Origin: Ignavibacteria bacterium
GTDB lineage: Bacteria; Bacteroidota; Ignavibacteria; Kapaibacteriales; Kapaibacteriaceae
Direction of reading: 5' to 3'
Assembly (NCBI GenBank): GCA_016873895.1
Contig: VGVV01000003.1
Coordinates: 62,001-126,000, forward strand
Length of the DNA stretch: 64,000 nucleotides
The notes below the pieces were generated by a model. That model did not search any database and was not told the DNA's origin. It worked only from the letters and a program-made list of their open reading frames with translations. The position numbers and the translations under genes are program-made. Each line of letters starts with the position of its first letter. The stretch's first letter is position 1. Shown one piece after another: positions 8,789 through 17,462 of the stretch.

Positions 8789-9822
8789 CGAGCAACGCCC
8801 AAGAGTGAACTAGCACGTGAAGTGCGCACAAGAGAAAACTTCTTTACTGATGCATCTTCATCAAACACTACTACCTCTGCCGCACTTCCATTTGCTTTGC
8901 GTTGGCAGATTACTTCTGCACGCGCATCGTTGTATGTTACGATGTCGAATGAGTCTGTTTGCACCGCAGAAACCCGTGAACGCGTGCGCGTGCTAACACG
9001 CAGCAGCCCAGCCTGCACAGGCACGAGTGCGAACTGTGAAGATGTAATGGCTAGCCCCCGAGGATACTGCCTCGGGCCCTCTGTTACCTTTGCCGTAAGG
9101 TCCAGCGTTTTCAGAATCTCACGCGATGCTGGCGATAGAAACGAGATCGTAGGCGTCGTAGGCGATTCCTGTGCATCTAGCTTACCAAGTCCAAGAGTGA
9201 CGATACAAAAAACATTGGCAACTGCATCTTCACGCACATACCAGGGGCGATCGCCAATCTGCATTGTATGAACGATCTCATTTGAGCGAGAGTCAATGAT
9301 AATTGCCGCATTTGAGTCTGGGAGTGTCACACAGATCTGATTTCCCAAACAGGCAATCTGTTGAGGCTTGCCAGGTGTCTTGATGATGCGAGCTACCGTA
9401 CCTGTAGTAAGGTCAATTACTCCCACGCATTGGCTCTTGGGCGATGCAGCATAGGCTGTAGTTGCATTAGCAAAGCAGATGTCGCTCGTGCCGTCAAGTT
9501 CATTATATGTAAAAATGGTGTCCGAATACACAAGACGCTCTGCGTCATAGACGATAATCCAGGACCTACTGTTCGAGGTAAAGTAGACGTTGTTGCGGAA
9601 TCTGGTCATGGTAGGATCAGCTCCAAAATCTACGTCGTTGGGGTTGATCGACACTTCTTGCCCCGTTGGTATCACAGTAGAGGTAAGGTTTTTACTGCCA
9701 CTCGTTGCAAGCAAGCGCCACTCATCAACAAACGAATTGATAAGGGGCTCCTGTGGTGAACATGAGGCGGCAATGATGCTAACGACCATTACTATCAGGC
9801 CGTGTGGAAACAATCTGATCAT
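8785..9822 (-). CDS. Putative lipoprotein with YncE-like beta-propeller repeats
   Basis: The function is not recognised. The N-terminus is a lipoprotein signal: charged start, hydrophobic core VMVVSIIAAS and Cys21 as the probable lipidation site. The body contains repeating beta-strand units that resemble YVTN/YncE-type propellers, such as GVIDLTTGTVARIIKTPGKP and IDSRSNEIVHTMQIGDRPW, spaced about 40 residues apart. A 5-7 blade propeller facing the periplasm is inferred. The gene overlaps punA upstream and pta downstream by 4 bp each, so it is embedded in an otherwise cytoplasmic metabolic operon. No catalytic motif was seen; ligand or protein binding is the likeliest role. Confidence 0.6.
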   Translation of the reverse strand: MIRLFPHGLIVMVVSIIAASCSPQEPLINSFVDEWRLLATSGSKNLTSTVIPTGQEVSINPNDVDFGADPTMTRFRNNVYFTSNSRSWIIVYDAERLVYSDTIFTYNELDGTSDICFANATTAYAASPKSQCVGVIDLTTGTVARIIKTPGKPQQIACLGNQICVTLPDSNAAIIIDSRSNEIVHTMQIGDRPWYVREDAVANVFCIVTLGLGKLDAQESPTTPTISFLSPASREILKTLDLTAKVTEGPRQYPRGLAITSSQFALVPVQAGLLRVSTRTRSRVSAVQTDSFDIVTYNDARAEVICQRKANGSAAEVVVFDEDASVKKFSLVRTSRASSLLGVAR

Positions 9823-10640
9823 GAGACTTTACTAACAATGTGTGTTACGAGGCTAGTCATTTTGGGCTCTGCAATTGCAGCAGCTTCTAAAACATGTTCC
9901 AAACTAACTGGGTGCAATGAATCAGGGAAGCATTGATCAGTTATGATGCTCAAGCCAAGCACATCCATGTCCATGTGCCGGGCAACAATGCACTCGGGTA
10001 CGGTACTCATGCCCACAACATCTGCTCCAAGGGCACGTAGAAACCTGTACTCTGCGCGGGTCTCAAGATTGGGTCCAGTTACGGCTACATAAACGCCGCG
10101 GTGCACCTTGATGCCGAGTTCCAAGGCGCTTTCCTCGGCCATCGACAACAGACGTTGTGAATAGGGTTCACTCATATCTGGGAATCTCGGCCCCAACTCA
10201 TCCAGGTTTGGGCCAATCAATGGATTGTCACCAAGAAAATTTATGTGGTCGTCGATCAGCATGATATCCCCACGTCGATAGAGGGGGTTCATTCCACCAC
10301 ATGCATTGGAAACAATCAGCGTACGTACGCCTAACATCTTGAAAACTCGAACAGGTAGCGTGATCTGCTGTAAGGAGTAGCCCTCATATTGATGAAACCT
10401 ACCCTGCATCACCATTACTGGTTTGTCCTGTAGCGTCCCGATCAAGAGGCGTCCCGTATGGGACTCAACGGTGCTGACTGGAAAATGTGGAATGTCTTCG
10501 TAAGGTATTGATAAGTCAACCTTTATGCACTCAGCAAGTGCCCCGAGTCCTGTGCCAAGAATAATCCCAATTGCTGGCGTTCCAGAGTACCGTACTCTGA
10601 TGGCGTTCGTTGCATCGTTGATCATGGCAAGTGAGACCAT
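9819..10640 (-). CDS. punA: Purine-nucleoside phosphorylase
   Basis: Cleaves purine ribonucleosides and deoxyribonucleosides with phosphate (salvage pathway). It belongs to the trimeric NP-II-like family (~270 aa). Motifs: ILGTGLGALAE (phosphate loop), HFPVSTVESHTGRLLIG, QGRFHQYEGYS, VSNACGGMN and the signature VTGPNLETRAEYRFLRALG followed by GADVVGMSTVPE. ATG 10640 is the first start; an in-frame ATG at 10625 is an alternative. It heads the operon punA-lipoprotein-pta. No clear -7 element was found in the 227-bp space shared with the divergent T9SS cargo gene. Confidence 0.95.
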   Translation of the reverse strand: MVSLAMINDATNAIRVRYSGTPAIGIILGTGLGALAECIKVDLSIPYEDIPHFPVSTVESHTGRLLIGTLQDKPVMVMQGRFHQYEGYSLQQITLPVRVFKMLGVRTLIVSNACGGMNPLYRRGDIMLIDDHINFLGDNPLIGPNLDELGPRFPDMSEPYSQRLLSMAEESALELGIKVHRGVYVAVTGPNLETRAEYRFLRALGADVVGMSTVPECIVARHMDMDVLGLSIITDQCFPDSLHPVSLEHVLEAAAIAEPKMTSLVTHIVSKVS

Positions 10641-10867
10641 AGTTGCAATCCCTAGTGAATGTGTTGTTGAATGTTCGTATATCCAGCTACGGTATACCTA
10701 CGCCAGCGAGAATTTTGTGGATAATGCACGGAACGTAGAAGTGGAAAAAATAGATATTTTCCAGATGGCATGATGGAACGAATTGCCCTCTGGGTTGGTT
10801 TTTCTAACTTGGTTGTTACTGATAATGAATTATTAATGTCAAACTTTCCAGCAAAGGACGCTCACCT

Positions 10868-13800
10868 ATGAGACGTTCATTACTCCGCGGGGCACTTGCT
10901 ACGTTAGTTGTTAGCGTGCTATCGATGGTGCTTGTTGCAACGATGCAAGCGCAAATGATTTATGAGGTTGCAGGGGGCTCAGGATCTGCCCGTTTATGGC
11001 AGACTACGTGGCTTCCTAACCCACTAACCGATTACTGGTGGACAATTCGGGCTCAGTACATTGTACGGGCCTCTGAGATGCAGTTCTACGGCATGACTGC
11101 TGGCAAGATTTCATCACTTGCAATCCAGATTCGCAATTCGACGCCGGCTCCTGCGCGTCAGTTTACTATCAAGATGCGTAACACGACCTTGACTACGGCT
11201 CCTCTTCCGCAGTCGGACGCTGGCATGACGACAGTCTTCAGCAACGGTGCATATCAATACCCAACGGTTGGTGGCACTGGCGAATGGGTCACTATGACAT
11301 TTAGCGAGCCGTTTGATTGGGATGGTGTGAGCAATTTGCACATGGACTGGTGTACCTATCGCACAGCGTATACAGGCAATACACCAGGGCTTGAAATGAC
11401 GCGGCCAGATCCGTTGTATTTCGTTGGTACGTTCATGTACCAGGACAACATCAACTACTGCGTTACAAACGTGCAGCCATTTTACTACACGTATACACGC
11501 CCTGTTTTCCGCTTTGGTGTTCTTTCTGGTATTGAAGCTTCTTTCCCAGATGATATAGATCCGCGTCGTATCCTCCGTACTGGTGTGATTTACAACGGTA
11601 TAGACCCAGCGTTCCCAAAACCGTCGCTTACGTTCCGTCAACGTATAGGGCAGACAATCGGTCTTACTTATCGCATCGTCGGGCCACTTCCTCAGCGTAA
11701 TGTGATCTACCAGGGTGTTGTACCAGGCGGAAATCCGAACATTACGCACTCAGCCACAACTACTGGTTTGTTCACCTACACCATGAACGAGGCAACAGGT
11801 CCAGCGGCTGGCATTGATGGTGCACTGAACCTTACGAATATTCAAGGTGGTTCCTACGTTCTCGAGGCTGCGTACAGCATACCCGGCTACACGCAGCAAT
11901 GGACTAAGGAATTCATTATTGCCTATCCAAACGATTTGTCGATTCGTGCGATTCGTTCGCCCCTTGCAATCCCACGGAAGTATCCGAAGGGTGTATCGAT
12001 TCCCGTTTCAGCAACTATTCAAAACGTTGGTGTAAATGATGTAACAGAAGCGAATCTTATCGCCACTGTGCGCCGTTTGCCTGATAACACTATAGTCTGG
12101 AAGGACACTGTGGTATATACTGGGCAAATGGCTACAGGCCAGGTTGCTACTCTCGACTTCGATGTGTACCAGCCGACAGAGGTCAGCCAGTATGCAATTA
12201 CTGTTTGTTGCGAACTGCTTAACGCAATCGACAATCAGCCAGGCAACGATTGCCAGCCATCGACTGGCAACTACATCTTCCAGACGAAGTACAACGAAGA
12301 GGTTGGTGCAAACGAGATTACATCGCCTGTTACGCGTGGTACATATTACGTTAAGCGCCCATTTGTGCCACGTGGTACACTGATCAACGGCGGTATCCAG
12401 GATCTTTCGAACATCCCGGTACGTATGCAGATTTATCAGCTGCCAGCACGTACGCTTGTATACAACCAAGTGGTTGTTGTGCCTGACGTTGGTGCTGAGG
12501 TACCGTTCAACTTGTCGAGTGCAGATTTCCCAACGTTTACACCGACTGCTGTTGGCCAGTACGAGGCATGCATGACGGCCGAATATCCTGGAGATCCAGT
12601 ACCAGATAACAATACAATCTGCCTCCAGTTTACGGTCTCGCCGGCGATGAGCGGCACGTACACTATTGGTACGCTTAAGACTGGCGACCCGCGCAACTAC
12701 TTAACGTTCCAAGCCGCAGCGAATGATCTGTATCTGAAGGGCGTAAGTGGTCCGGTAACGTTTGAGCTTACTGACGGCGCATACTCCGTTGGTGATGGAA
12801 GTCAGATGCAGCCAGCTCTGGATTTGACGTCGAAGATTCTTGGTGTATCATCAACAAATACAATCACCTTTAGGCCGTCGGTTGCTCGTTCTGTATCGAA
12901 GGGCTCGATTGTTGTAACACTTAACTCTGGAACAGGCGTTGGTGTACTGTTTGGTCAGAACGTATCGGCATCCAATCAGAATTCGGTACAGTTTGAATTC
13001 TCGAAGAATCCGAACTGGGCCAACTCAGATGGTTACATCACATTAGACGGTGGATCTCAAAAGTCAATCATTTTCCAGATGAACTCGACGAATGCTCATC
13101 GTGCTCCGTTCTATCTCGGCGATGGTTCCCACGATATCACGTTGAAGAATTTGATCATCAACAACGCCCCGACATCAGCACCGAGCTACGCAACATCGTT
13201 GCCGTCAATCAACTACGCGTTCAACCAGTTCAAGTATGATGCTGATAATCGCACGGGCAACGTCACATACTCAGCCGGTGTCGTCAGTCGTCAAAAGGTA
13301 CCGGTAGGCCGTGATGGTAACAATGCAGACCGTCTCGATACGATCCCAGGTTCAAACAATACGATCTTAAACAACGAGATCTCCGGGTTCGGATATGGTG
13401 TTGTATCGATTGGTATCGGAACACTCATCAAGGGTGGTGTTAACGAGTTCCGTCCGTACTATTCAACAAATACGCAAATCAGTGGTAACACGATCTTCAA
13501 TGTGCGCGCAGCGGGTATTTTCCTTGGTTACGAAGACAATGCACAAGTAACTGGTAACCGGATTTACAACGTGGGCACACAGGTAACAGGTGGTTCAAAT
13601 ATTGAAGCTGCTGGTATCGTGCTAGGTGGTGTGAACCGCTATCACAACATCTCGGCTCGTGCAGAACGCAATGAGATCTCGTCAGTTACTGGTGATGTCT
13701 GGTCACGTGGTATCGTGGTAGAACAAGTACGTAATGCATATCCTGCACTCGGCGTAGGGGGCACAGAATACTTCCCGAAGAACACGGAAAGCACATTGCT

Positions 13801-16369
13801 TGCCAACAACATTGTTTGGGGTATCAAGCGTGGTTCAACCAGCGCTAGCATGGCAGGTATCCACGTCTATACGCAGCGTAGTGTAACTGCAACGGGTGTA
13901 GCTAAGCTCATCACTCCGTCTGAGAACAACTTCAACTACTTTACCCGCAAGGACATGATTGTAAACAACACAATCATGATGCAGACAGACAACATCAGCG
14001 GATCAGGTGCAGTTGTTGGTCTTGGAATTCAACATGCAAATGGGGTAGTTGTGAAGAACAACGCCATTGTTATGCAGGGTGATGCCAATGCAGCTGGCAT
14101 AACACACACAGCTCTGCTGTATCAAGGCATTCAGATGACCGATGGTAATGATCCGATGGCACTCGTGAGCGATCGTAATGCATTCGATGTAGGTCGGGCT
14201 GCACACGTTCGATTCATTGAAATCAATAATGCTTCAGACATCATTAGCACTGGCAGCGACGATGAATTCCGCTTCATTTCGCAATGGCGTTCATGGACTA
14301 AGCGTGACAACAACTCAGTCTCTGGTTCAATTTCTGGCGATATGGTGTTCAACGGAGTTGCTCCGAACCAGCAATTGCGTATCAAGACAAACCCACTACC
14401 AATCGGCTCGCTCTTGAGCAATCGTGGCGAGCGTATCGCTTCGGTTCCTCTGGATATCGATGGCACAAACCGCGGTGCAGCTGGTCAGCCATACGACATC
14501 GGCGCAGATGAGTTTGACGGACGTCAGTACGTGAAGGACCTCGAGGCAGTAACTGTTTTGAAGCCTACAGTATATCGTGCCGCTACAGGTCCTAATTCGG
14601 ATGCTGAGTATATCATGACGCAGGCACCAGTTGGTGTTACGGGTCTGATACGCAACAATGGTGGTTTGCCACAGACAAATTCACCGATCCGTTGCCGCAT
14701 CTTTATCGAAACGCCTGCGTCGAATAACTCTATGCTTGCTAACCCAATGTGGAGTGGCGCACCGGTTATCGACCGTGTTGTTAATGCGAACATTAACAAT
14801 GGTCAAGAAGCGAATGTTGCGTTCAACATTAACTGGGAGCCTCAGTCATATCAGCAGCTTGCTGGTCTTGGATATATCGTGCCAGCTGCTAAGGCAGCCA
14901 TGACAAATAATCTGACGCCGCGTTACATGATTGAGATTTCAGTTTCATCCGATGAGAATGCAAGTAATAATGTTACTTCAAAGGTTGTCCGCTTCTTCAT
15001 GGTGCGTTCAAACCGCAAGATGATGGTTTCGCTCCGTGGTGGTGCCGTGAACGTCACAGATCCGGCTTCTACACCAAATCAAATTGCATCAAGACTCAAC
15101 GGCGATAGTTTGATGGCTACGATGCAAAAGATTGGCTATGAGGTTGATCCGATTGCAGACAATATCGCGTTTGATGTTATCGACCGCGATGCATTTGAAG
15201 AGCGTGCTATCGATTACACGATGTACAAGACAGTATGGTGGTCGTCTAGCGACGATGCGCTGTCACGTTACGAGCGTCGTGATCTGCGCTTCTTCGTTGG
15301 TGCTGGTAAGGCAAACGATAAGAAGAATCTAGCTATCGCTGGGCAGAACTACCCACGCCAACACGTTGGGCTGAACGTTCTCAATGATCAAAGCTTTATT
15401 CAAAGCGTACTGCGCGTAAACTCAGCAACACCAAACACGCCCACAACGTCGCCATATGGTGGCAAGCGTGTCCGCGGTGAGGCACTTGCACGCGGATCGG
15501 TGGAATTCGTTTCTCGCACAGGTGTTGCAAATGATCCTGAGCCACAGCCTGCACTTGTCCGCACCTACAGCGATCCAACAACATCGGGTGTTGTTCAGCG
15601 TGCCTACATTTATCCAGTAGGCGACAGAACAGTGCTTGCAGACTCAGTCATGGGTACAGCTACTGCGTCGCTGAATTTGAACTCGGTATATCTCGGGGTG
15701 GATTGGCGTCACTGGCGGTCTACAGATATCCGCACGGGCACAGAACGTGTTGTTCGCGGTATCGTAGACTTCTTTGAAACCAACGGCGGCCTGACTGTGC
15801 CAGTTCAGTTGGCATTGTTTGATGCGAAGGCGCGTGGTCGTAATGTAGACGTCTCGTGGACCACCGCGAGTGAAAAGGGAACTGACCGCTTTGAAGTTGA
15901 GCGTAGCGATGTGTTAGCAGGCACAGACGACTCATATGGTATGGTTGGCTCATTGGCTGCTTCTGGCACGAGCCAGGCAAGCCGTGATTACGTCTACAAA
16001 GACGTTAACGTACCAGCTGGTCGCTATTTGTATCGTCTTACAACCGTAGATCGCGACGGTTCTCGTGGAAGCACCGCTTCGGTAGAAGTAGAAGTTGGTG
16101 CAGATGGTACAACGACTATTGCTAATGTGGTTCCACAGCCAGCTACGACCGAGGCAATGCTGAGTCTCAACATGCCTGAGGCAGCTGTAGTAACGATTGA
16201 AATCGTCAATAGCCTAGGCCAAACAGTTGAAATTCTGCAAGGTGTGGTGCTCGTTTCAGGTACGCAGTCGGTGTCTCTACCGATTGCAGGTCTATCAAAC
16301 GGTGCATACACGGTAGTCCTCACCTCGGGAGATCTGCGCATCGTTGCACCAATGGTTATACGCAAGTAA
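10868..16369 (+). CDS. T9SS-secreted giant surface protein with beta-helix region
   Basis: An 1833-residue exported protein. Residues 1-29 are a Sec signal peptide. Residues ~230-600 form two or three Ig/CARDB-like repeats (for example VSIPVSATIQNVGVNDV). Residues ~600-1170 hold a right-handed parallel beta-helix region rich in N-N-x-I turns (GNTIFNVRAAGIFLG, ANNIVWGIK, VVKNNAIVMQGD). Later come another CARDB-like unit and a fibronectin-like segment with the T9SS-cargo hallmark VSWTTASEKGTDRFEVERS. The last ~75 residues are a type A sorting tail: VPQPATTEAMLSL, NSLGQTVE, LSNGAYTVVLTSG, ending in VIRK. T9SS should remove the tail and anchor or release the protein. AAAGGA precedes ATG 10868 by 9 nt. 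No catalytic site was recognised; adhesion or polysaccharide binding is possible. Confidence 0.85.
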   Translation: MRRSLLRGALATLVVSVLSMVLVATMQAQMIYEVAGGSGSARLWQTTWLPNPLTDYWWTIRAQYIVRASEMQFYGMTAGKISSLAIQIRNSTPAPARQFTIKMRNTTLTTAPLPQSDAGMTTVFSNGAYQYPTVGGTGEWVTMTFSEPFDWDGVSNLHMDWCTYRTAYTGNTPGLEMTRPDPLYFVGTFMYQDNINYCVTNVQPFYYTYTRPVFRFGVLSGIEASFPDDIDPRRILRTGVIYNGIDPAFPKPSLTFRQRIGQTIGLTYRIVGPLPQRNVIYQGVVPGGNPNITHSATTTGLFTYTMNEATGPAAGIDGALNLTNIQGGSYVLEAAYSIPGYTQQWTKEFIIAYPNDLSIRAIRSPLAIPRKYPKGVSIPVSATIQNVGVNDVTEANLIATVRRLPDNTIVWKDTVVYTGQMATGQVATLDFDVYQPTEVSQYAITVCCELLNAIDNQPGNDCQPSTGNYIFQTKYNEEVGANEITSPVTRGTYYVKRPFVPRGTLINGGIQDLSNIPVRMQIYQLPARTLVYNQVVVVPDVGAEVPFNLSSADFPTFTPTAVGQYEACMTAEYPGDPVPDNNTICLQFTVSPAMSGTYTIGTLKTGDPRNYLTFQAAANDLYLKGVSGPVTFELTDGAYSVGDGSQMQPALDLTSKILGVSSTNTITFRPSVARSVSKGSIVVTLNSGTGVGVLFGQNVSASNQNSVQFEFSKNPNWANSDGYITLDGGSQKSIIFQMNSTNAHRAPFYLGDGSHDITLKNLIINNAPTSAPSYATSLPSINYAFNQFKYDADNRTGNVTYSAGVVSRQKVPVGRDGNNADRLDTIPGSNNTILNNEISGFGYGVVSIGIGTLIKGGVNEFRPYYSTNTQISGNTIFNVRAAGIFLGYEDNAQVTGNRIYNVGTQVTGGSNIEAAGIVLGGVNRYHNISARAERNEISSVTGDVWSRGIVVEQVRNAYPALGVGGTEYFPKNTESTLLANNIVWGIKRGSTSASMAGIHVYTQRSVTATGVAKLITPSENNFNYFTRKDMIVNNTIMMQTDNISGSGAVVGLGIQHANGVVVKNNAIVMQGDANAAGITHTALLYQGIQMTDGNDPMALVSDRNAFDVGRAAHVRFIEINNASDIISTGSDDEFRFISQWRSWTKRDNNSVSGSISGDMVFNGVAPNQQLRIKTNPLPIGSLLSNRGERIASVPLDIDGTNRGAAGQPYDIGADEFDGRQYVKDLEAVTVLKPTVYRAATGPNSDAEYIMTQAPVGVTGLIRNNGGLPQTNSPIRCRIFIETPASNNSMLANPMWSGAPVIDRVVNANINNGQEANVAFNINWEPQSYQQLAGLGYIVPAAKAAMTNNLTPRYMIEISVSSDENASNNVTSKVVRFFMVRSNRKMMVSLRGGAVNVTDPASTPNQIASRLNGDSLMATMQKIGYEVDPIADNIAFDVIDRDAFEERAIDYTMYKTVWWSSSDDALSRYERRDLRFFVGAGKANDKKNLAIAGQNYPRQHVGLNVLNDQSFIQSVLRVNSATPNTPTTSPYGGKRVRGEALARGSVEFVSRTGVANDPEPQPALVRTYSDPTTSGVVQRAYIYPVGDRTVLADSVMGTATASLNLNSVYLGVDWRHWRSTDIRTGTERVVRGIVDFFETNGGLTVPVQLALFDAKARGRNVDVSWTTASEKGTDRFEVERSDVLAGTDDSYGMVGSLAASGTSQASRDYVYKDVNVPAGRYLYRLTTVDRDGSRGSTASVEVEVGADGTTTIANVVPQPATTEAMLSLNMPEAAVVTIEIVNSLGQTVEILQGVVLVSGTQSVSLPIAGLSNGAYTVVLTSGDLRIVAPMVIRK

Positions 16370-16387
16370 TAGCCGCGTCATTCATGG

Positions 16388-16427
16388 AAAAAGCCCGATA
16401 CTCGGTATGAGTATCGGGCTTTTTTTC
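16388..16427. terminator. Bidirectional intrinsic terminator between convergent genes
   Basis: Perfect 13-bp arms (16391-16403 and 16409-16421, core AGCCCGATACTC) enclose a 5-nt loop. Seven T follow on the plus strand and five T on the minus strand. It lies just after the T9SS cargo gene and before the trhO 3' end, so it can stop both convergent transcripts. Confidence 0.93.
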
Positions 16428-16461
16428 GTTTGATGCTTTGCCGTCCGTGTGAAGGGGCGGG

Positions 16462-17379
16462 CTATGAATACACCGGCCGCTCTGGTGCTACCATGCACGA
16501 CATTGAACAGGCACTATTGAATAGTTCTTCGCACGGCTCGCACGCTAAGTGTTGTGCATGACAGCAGTAGTTTCTGCAATTCACATAGCGCTCAGTTGGC
16601 TCGCCACAATGATGGCAAACTCCGATGATCTTTCTGTCCTCGGTATGGTTGATCAGCACCGTTACGCGCTCGTCGAACACGTAGCACAAACCATCCCAGA
16701 GAGCCCCTTGAGTTTGCTCATCTTTACCATAGGAAACAATCCCGCCGTCGAGTTGATACACATTTGTGAACCCGTCATGCAGCATAAATGCTGTTAGCTT
16801 TTCGCAGCGGATGCCTCCCGTGCAGTAGGTAAGTATCGTTTTGTCCTTTTTGTCTGCAAAGTTGCTTCGTATCCATTCTGGAAACTCACGAAAGGATTCA
16901 CAATCGGGACGAATGGCTCCACGAAAATGACCTATATCATATTCGTAATCTGTGCGACCATCAATTACGATAACATCGCCGGATTCAAGCATCTGCTTCC
17001 ATTCAACAGGAGACAAACGGCGTCCAGTTATCTCCAATGGGTCTGAAGGTAAATCTGCTCGAAATGTCACAAGCTCTTTTTTCACGCGCACAAACATCTT
17101 CTGAAAGGCATGTTCAGGGGCCTCGTCGATTTTAAAGACCATGTTTGCAAACCGGGGGTCTTGTACAAGAGCGGCTCTATAGGCGTTGCATGCTTCGATA
17201 GTACCCGAAACAGTACCGTTTAGACCCTCAGGAGCTACCAGAATTCGTCCCTTTAGGCCTAGGTTGTTGCAAAGAATCCTATGCTCACCAGCAAAGACTT
17301 CCGGGTTGTCTATCGGAACAAACTGATAGTACAGCAGCACATGATACACGGACATTGACTCCTTCTCGTCATTAGTCAT
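16462..17379 (-). CDS. trhO: tRNA uridine(34) hydroxylase, rhodanese-like (TrhO/UPF0176)
   Basis: TrhO hydroxylates uridine 34 of certain tRNAs to ho5U with oxygen. Order: an N-terminal acylphosphatase-like domain (LKGRILVAPEGLNGTVSG), a rhodanese domain with the reactive Cys in TYCTGGIRCEK, and a C-terminal Cys-rich module (CHHCGEPTERYVNCRNYCCH, then CEPCEE) like that of the E. coli enzyme. The length of 305 aa is usual. The start is ambiguous. ATG 17379 lies 7 nt after a TAGATTTG element (leaderless reading). ATG 17355 (MSVYHVLLYY) has AAGGAG just upstream and better matches family length. It is monocistronic, divergent from the TPR operon. Confidence 0.93.
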   Translation of the reverse strand: MTNDEKESMSVYHVLLYYQFVPIDNPEVFAGEHRILCNNLGLKGRILVAPEGLNGTVSGTIEACNAYRAALVQDPRFANMVFKIDEAPEHAFQKMFVRVKKELVTFRADLPSDPLEITGRRLSPVEWKQMLESGDVIVIDGRTDYEYDIGHFRGAIRPDCESFREFPEWIRSNFADKKDKTILTYCTGGIRCEKLTAFMLHDGFTNVYQLDGGIVSYGKDEQTQGALWDGLCYVFDERVTVLINHTEDRKIIGVCHHCGEPTERYVNCRNYCCHAQHLACEPCEELFNSACSMSCMVAPERPVYS

Positions 17380-17386
17380 ACGATCA

Positions 17387-17435
17387 CAAATCTACGCTAG
17401 AGACGCAATACCAGGGTTGCTAGTTCGTAGATTTG
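17387..17435. promoter_or_regulatory. Divergent promoter pair inside a 10-bp inverted repeat
   Basis: CAAATCTACG (17387-17396) and CGTAGATTTG (17426-17435) are perfect inverted copies separated by 29 bp. Each contains the -7 element TAGATTTG pointing outward, one to trhO (minus) and one to the TPR operon (plus). Besides being two promoters, the symmetry could serve as a regulator-binding site. Confidence 0.65.
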
Positions 17436-17462
17436 CCATGCATATAAGAGGTTGGAGTTACG

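Noticed and set aside
10800..10850. Promoter for the T9SS cargo gene (TTGGTT ... ATTAAT or TAACTTGG)
   Set aside because: Neither a sigma-70-like nor a TAnnTTTG reading is convincing; several mismatches each way.
11114..11749. 211-codon open frame on the minus strand inside the T9SS cargo gene
   Set aside because: Low-complexity composition, no start signal or motif, and it mirrors the codon bias of the real gene.
17438..17462. ATG 2 nt after the TAGATTTG element before the TPR gene
   Set aside because: It is out of frame with the TPR protein and gives an uninformative reading frame. The TTG at 17463 has a GGAG site and leads into a signal peptide.
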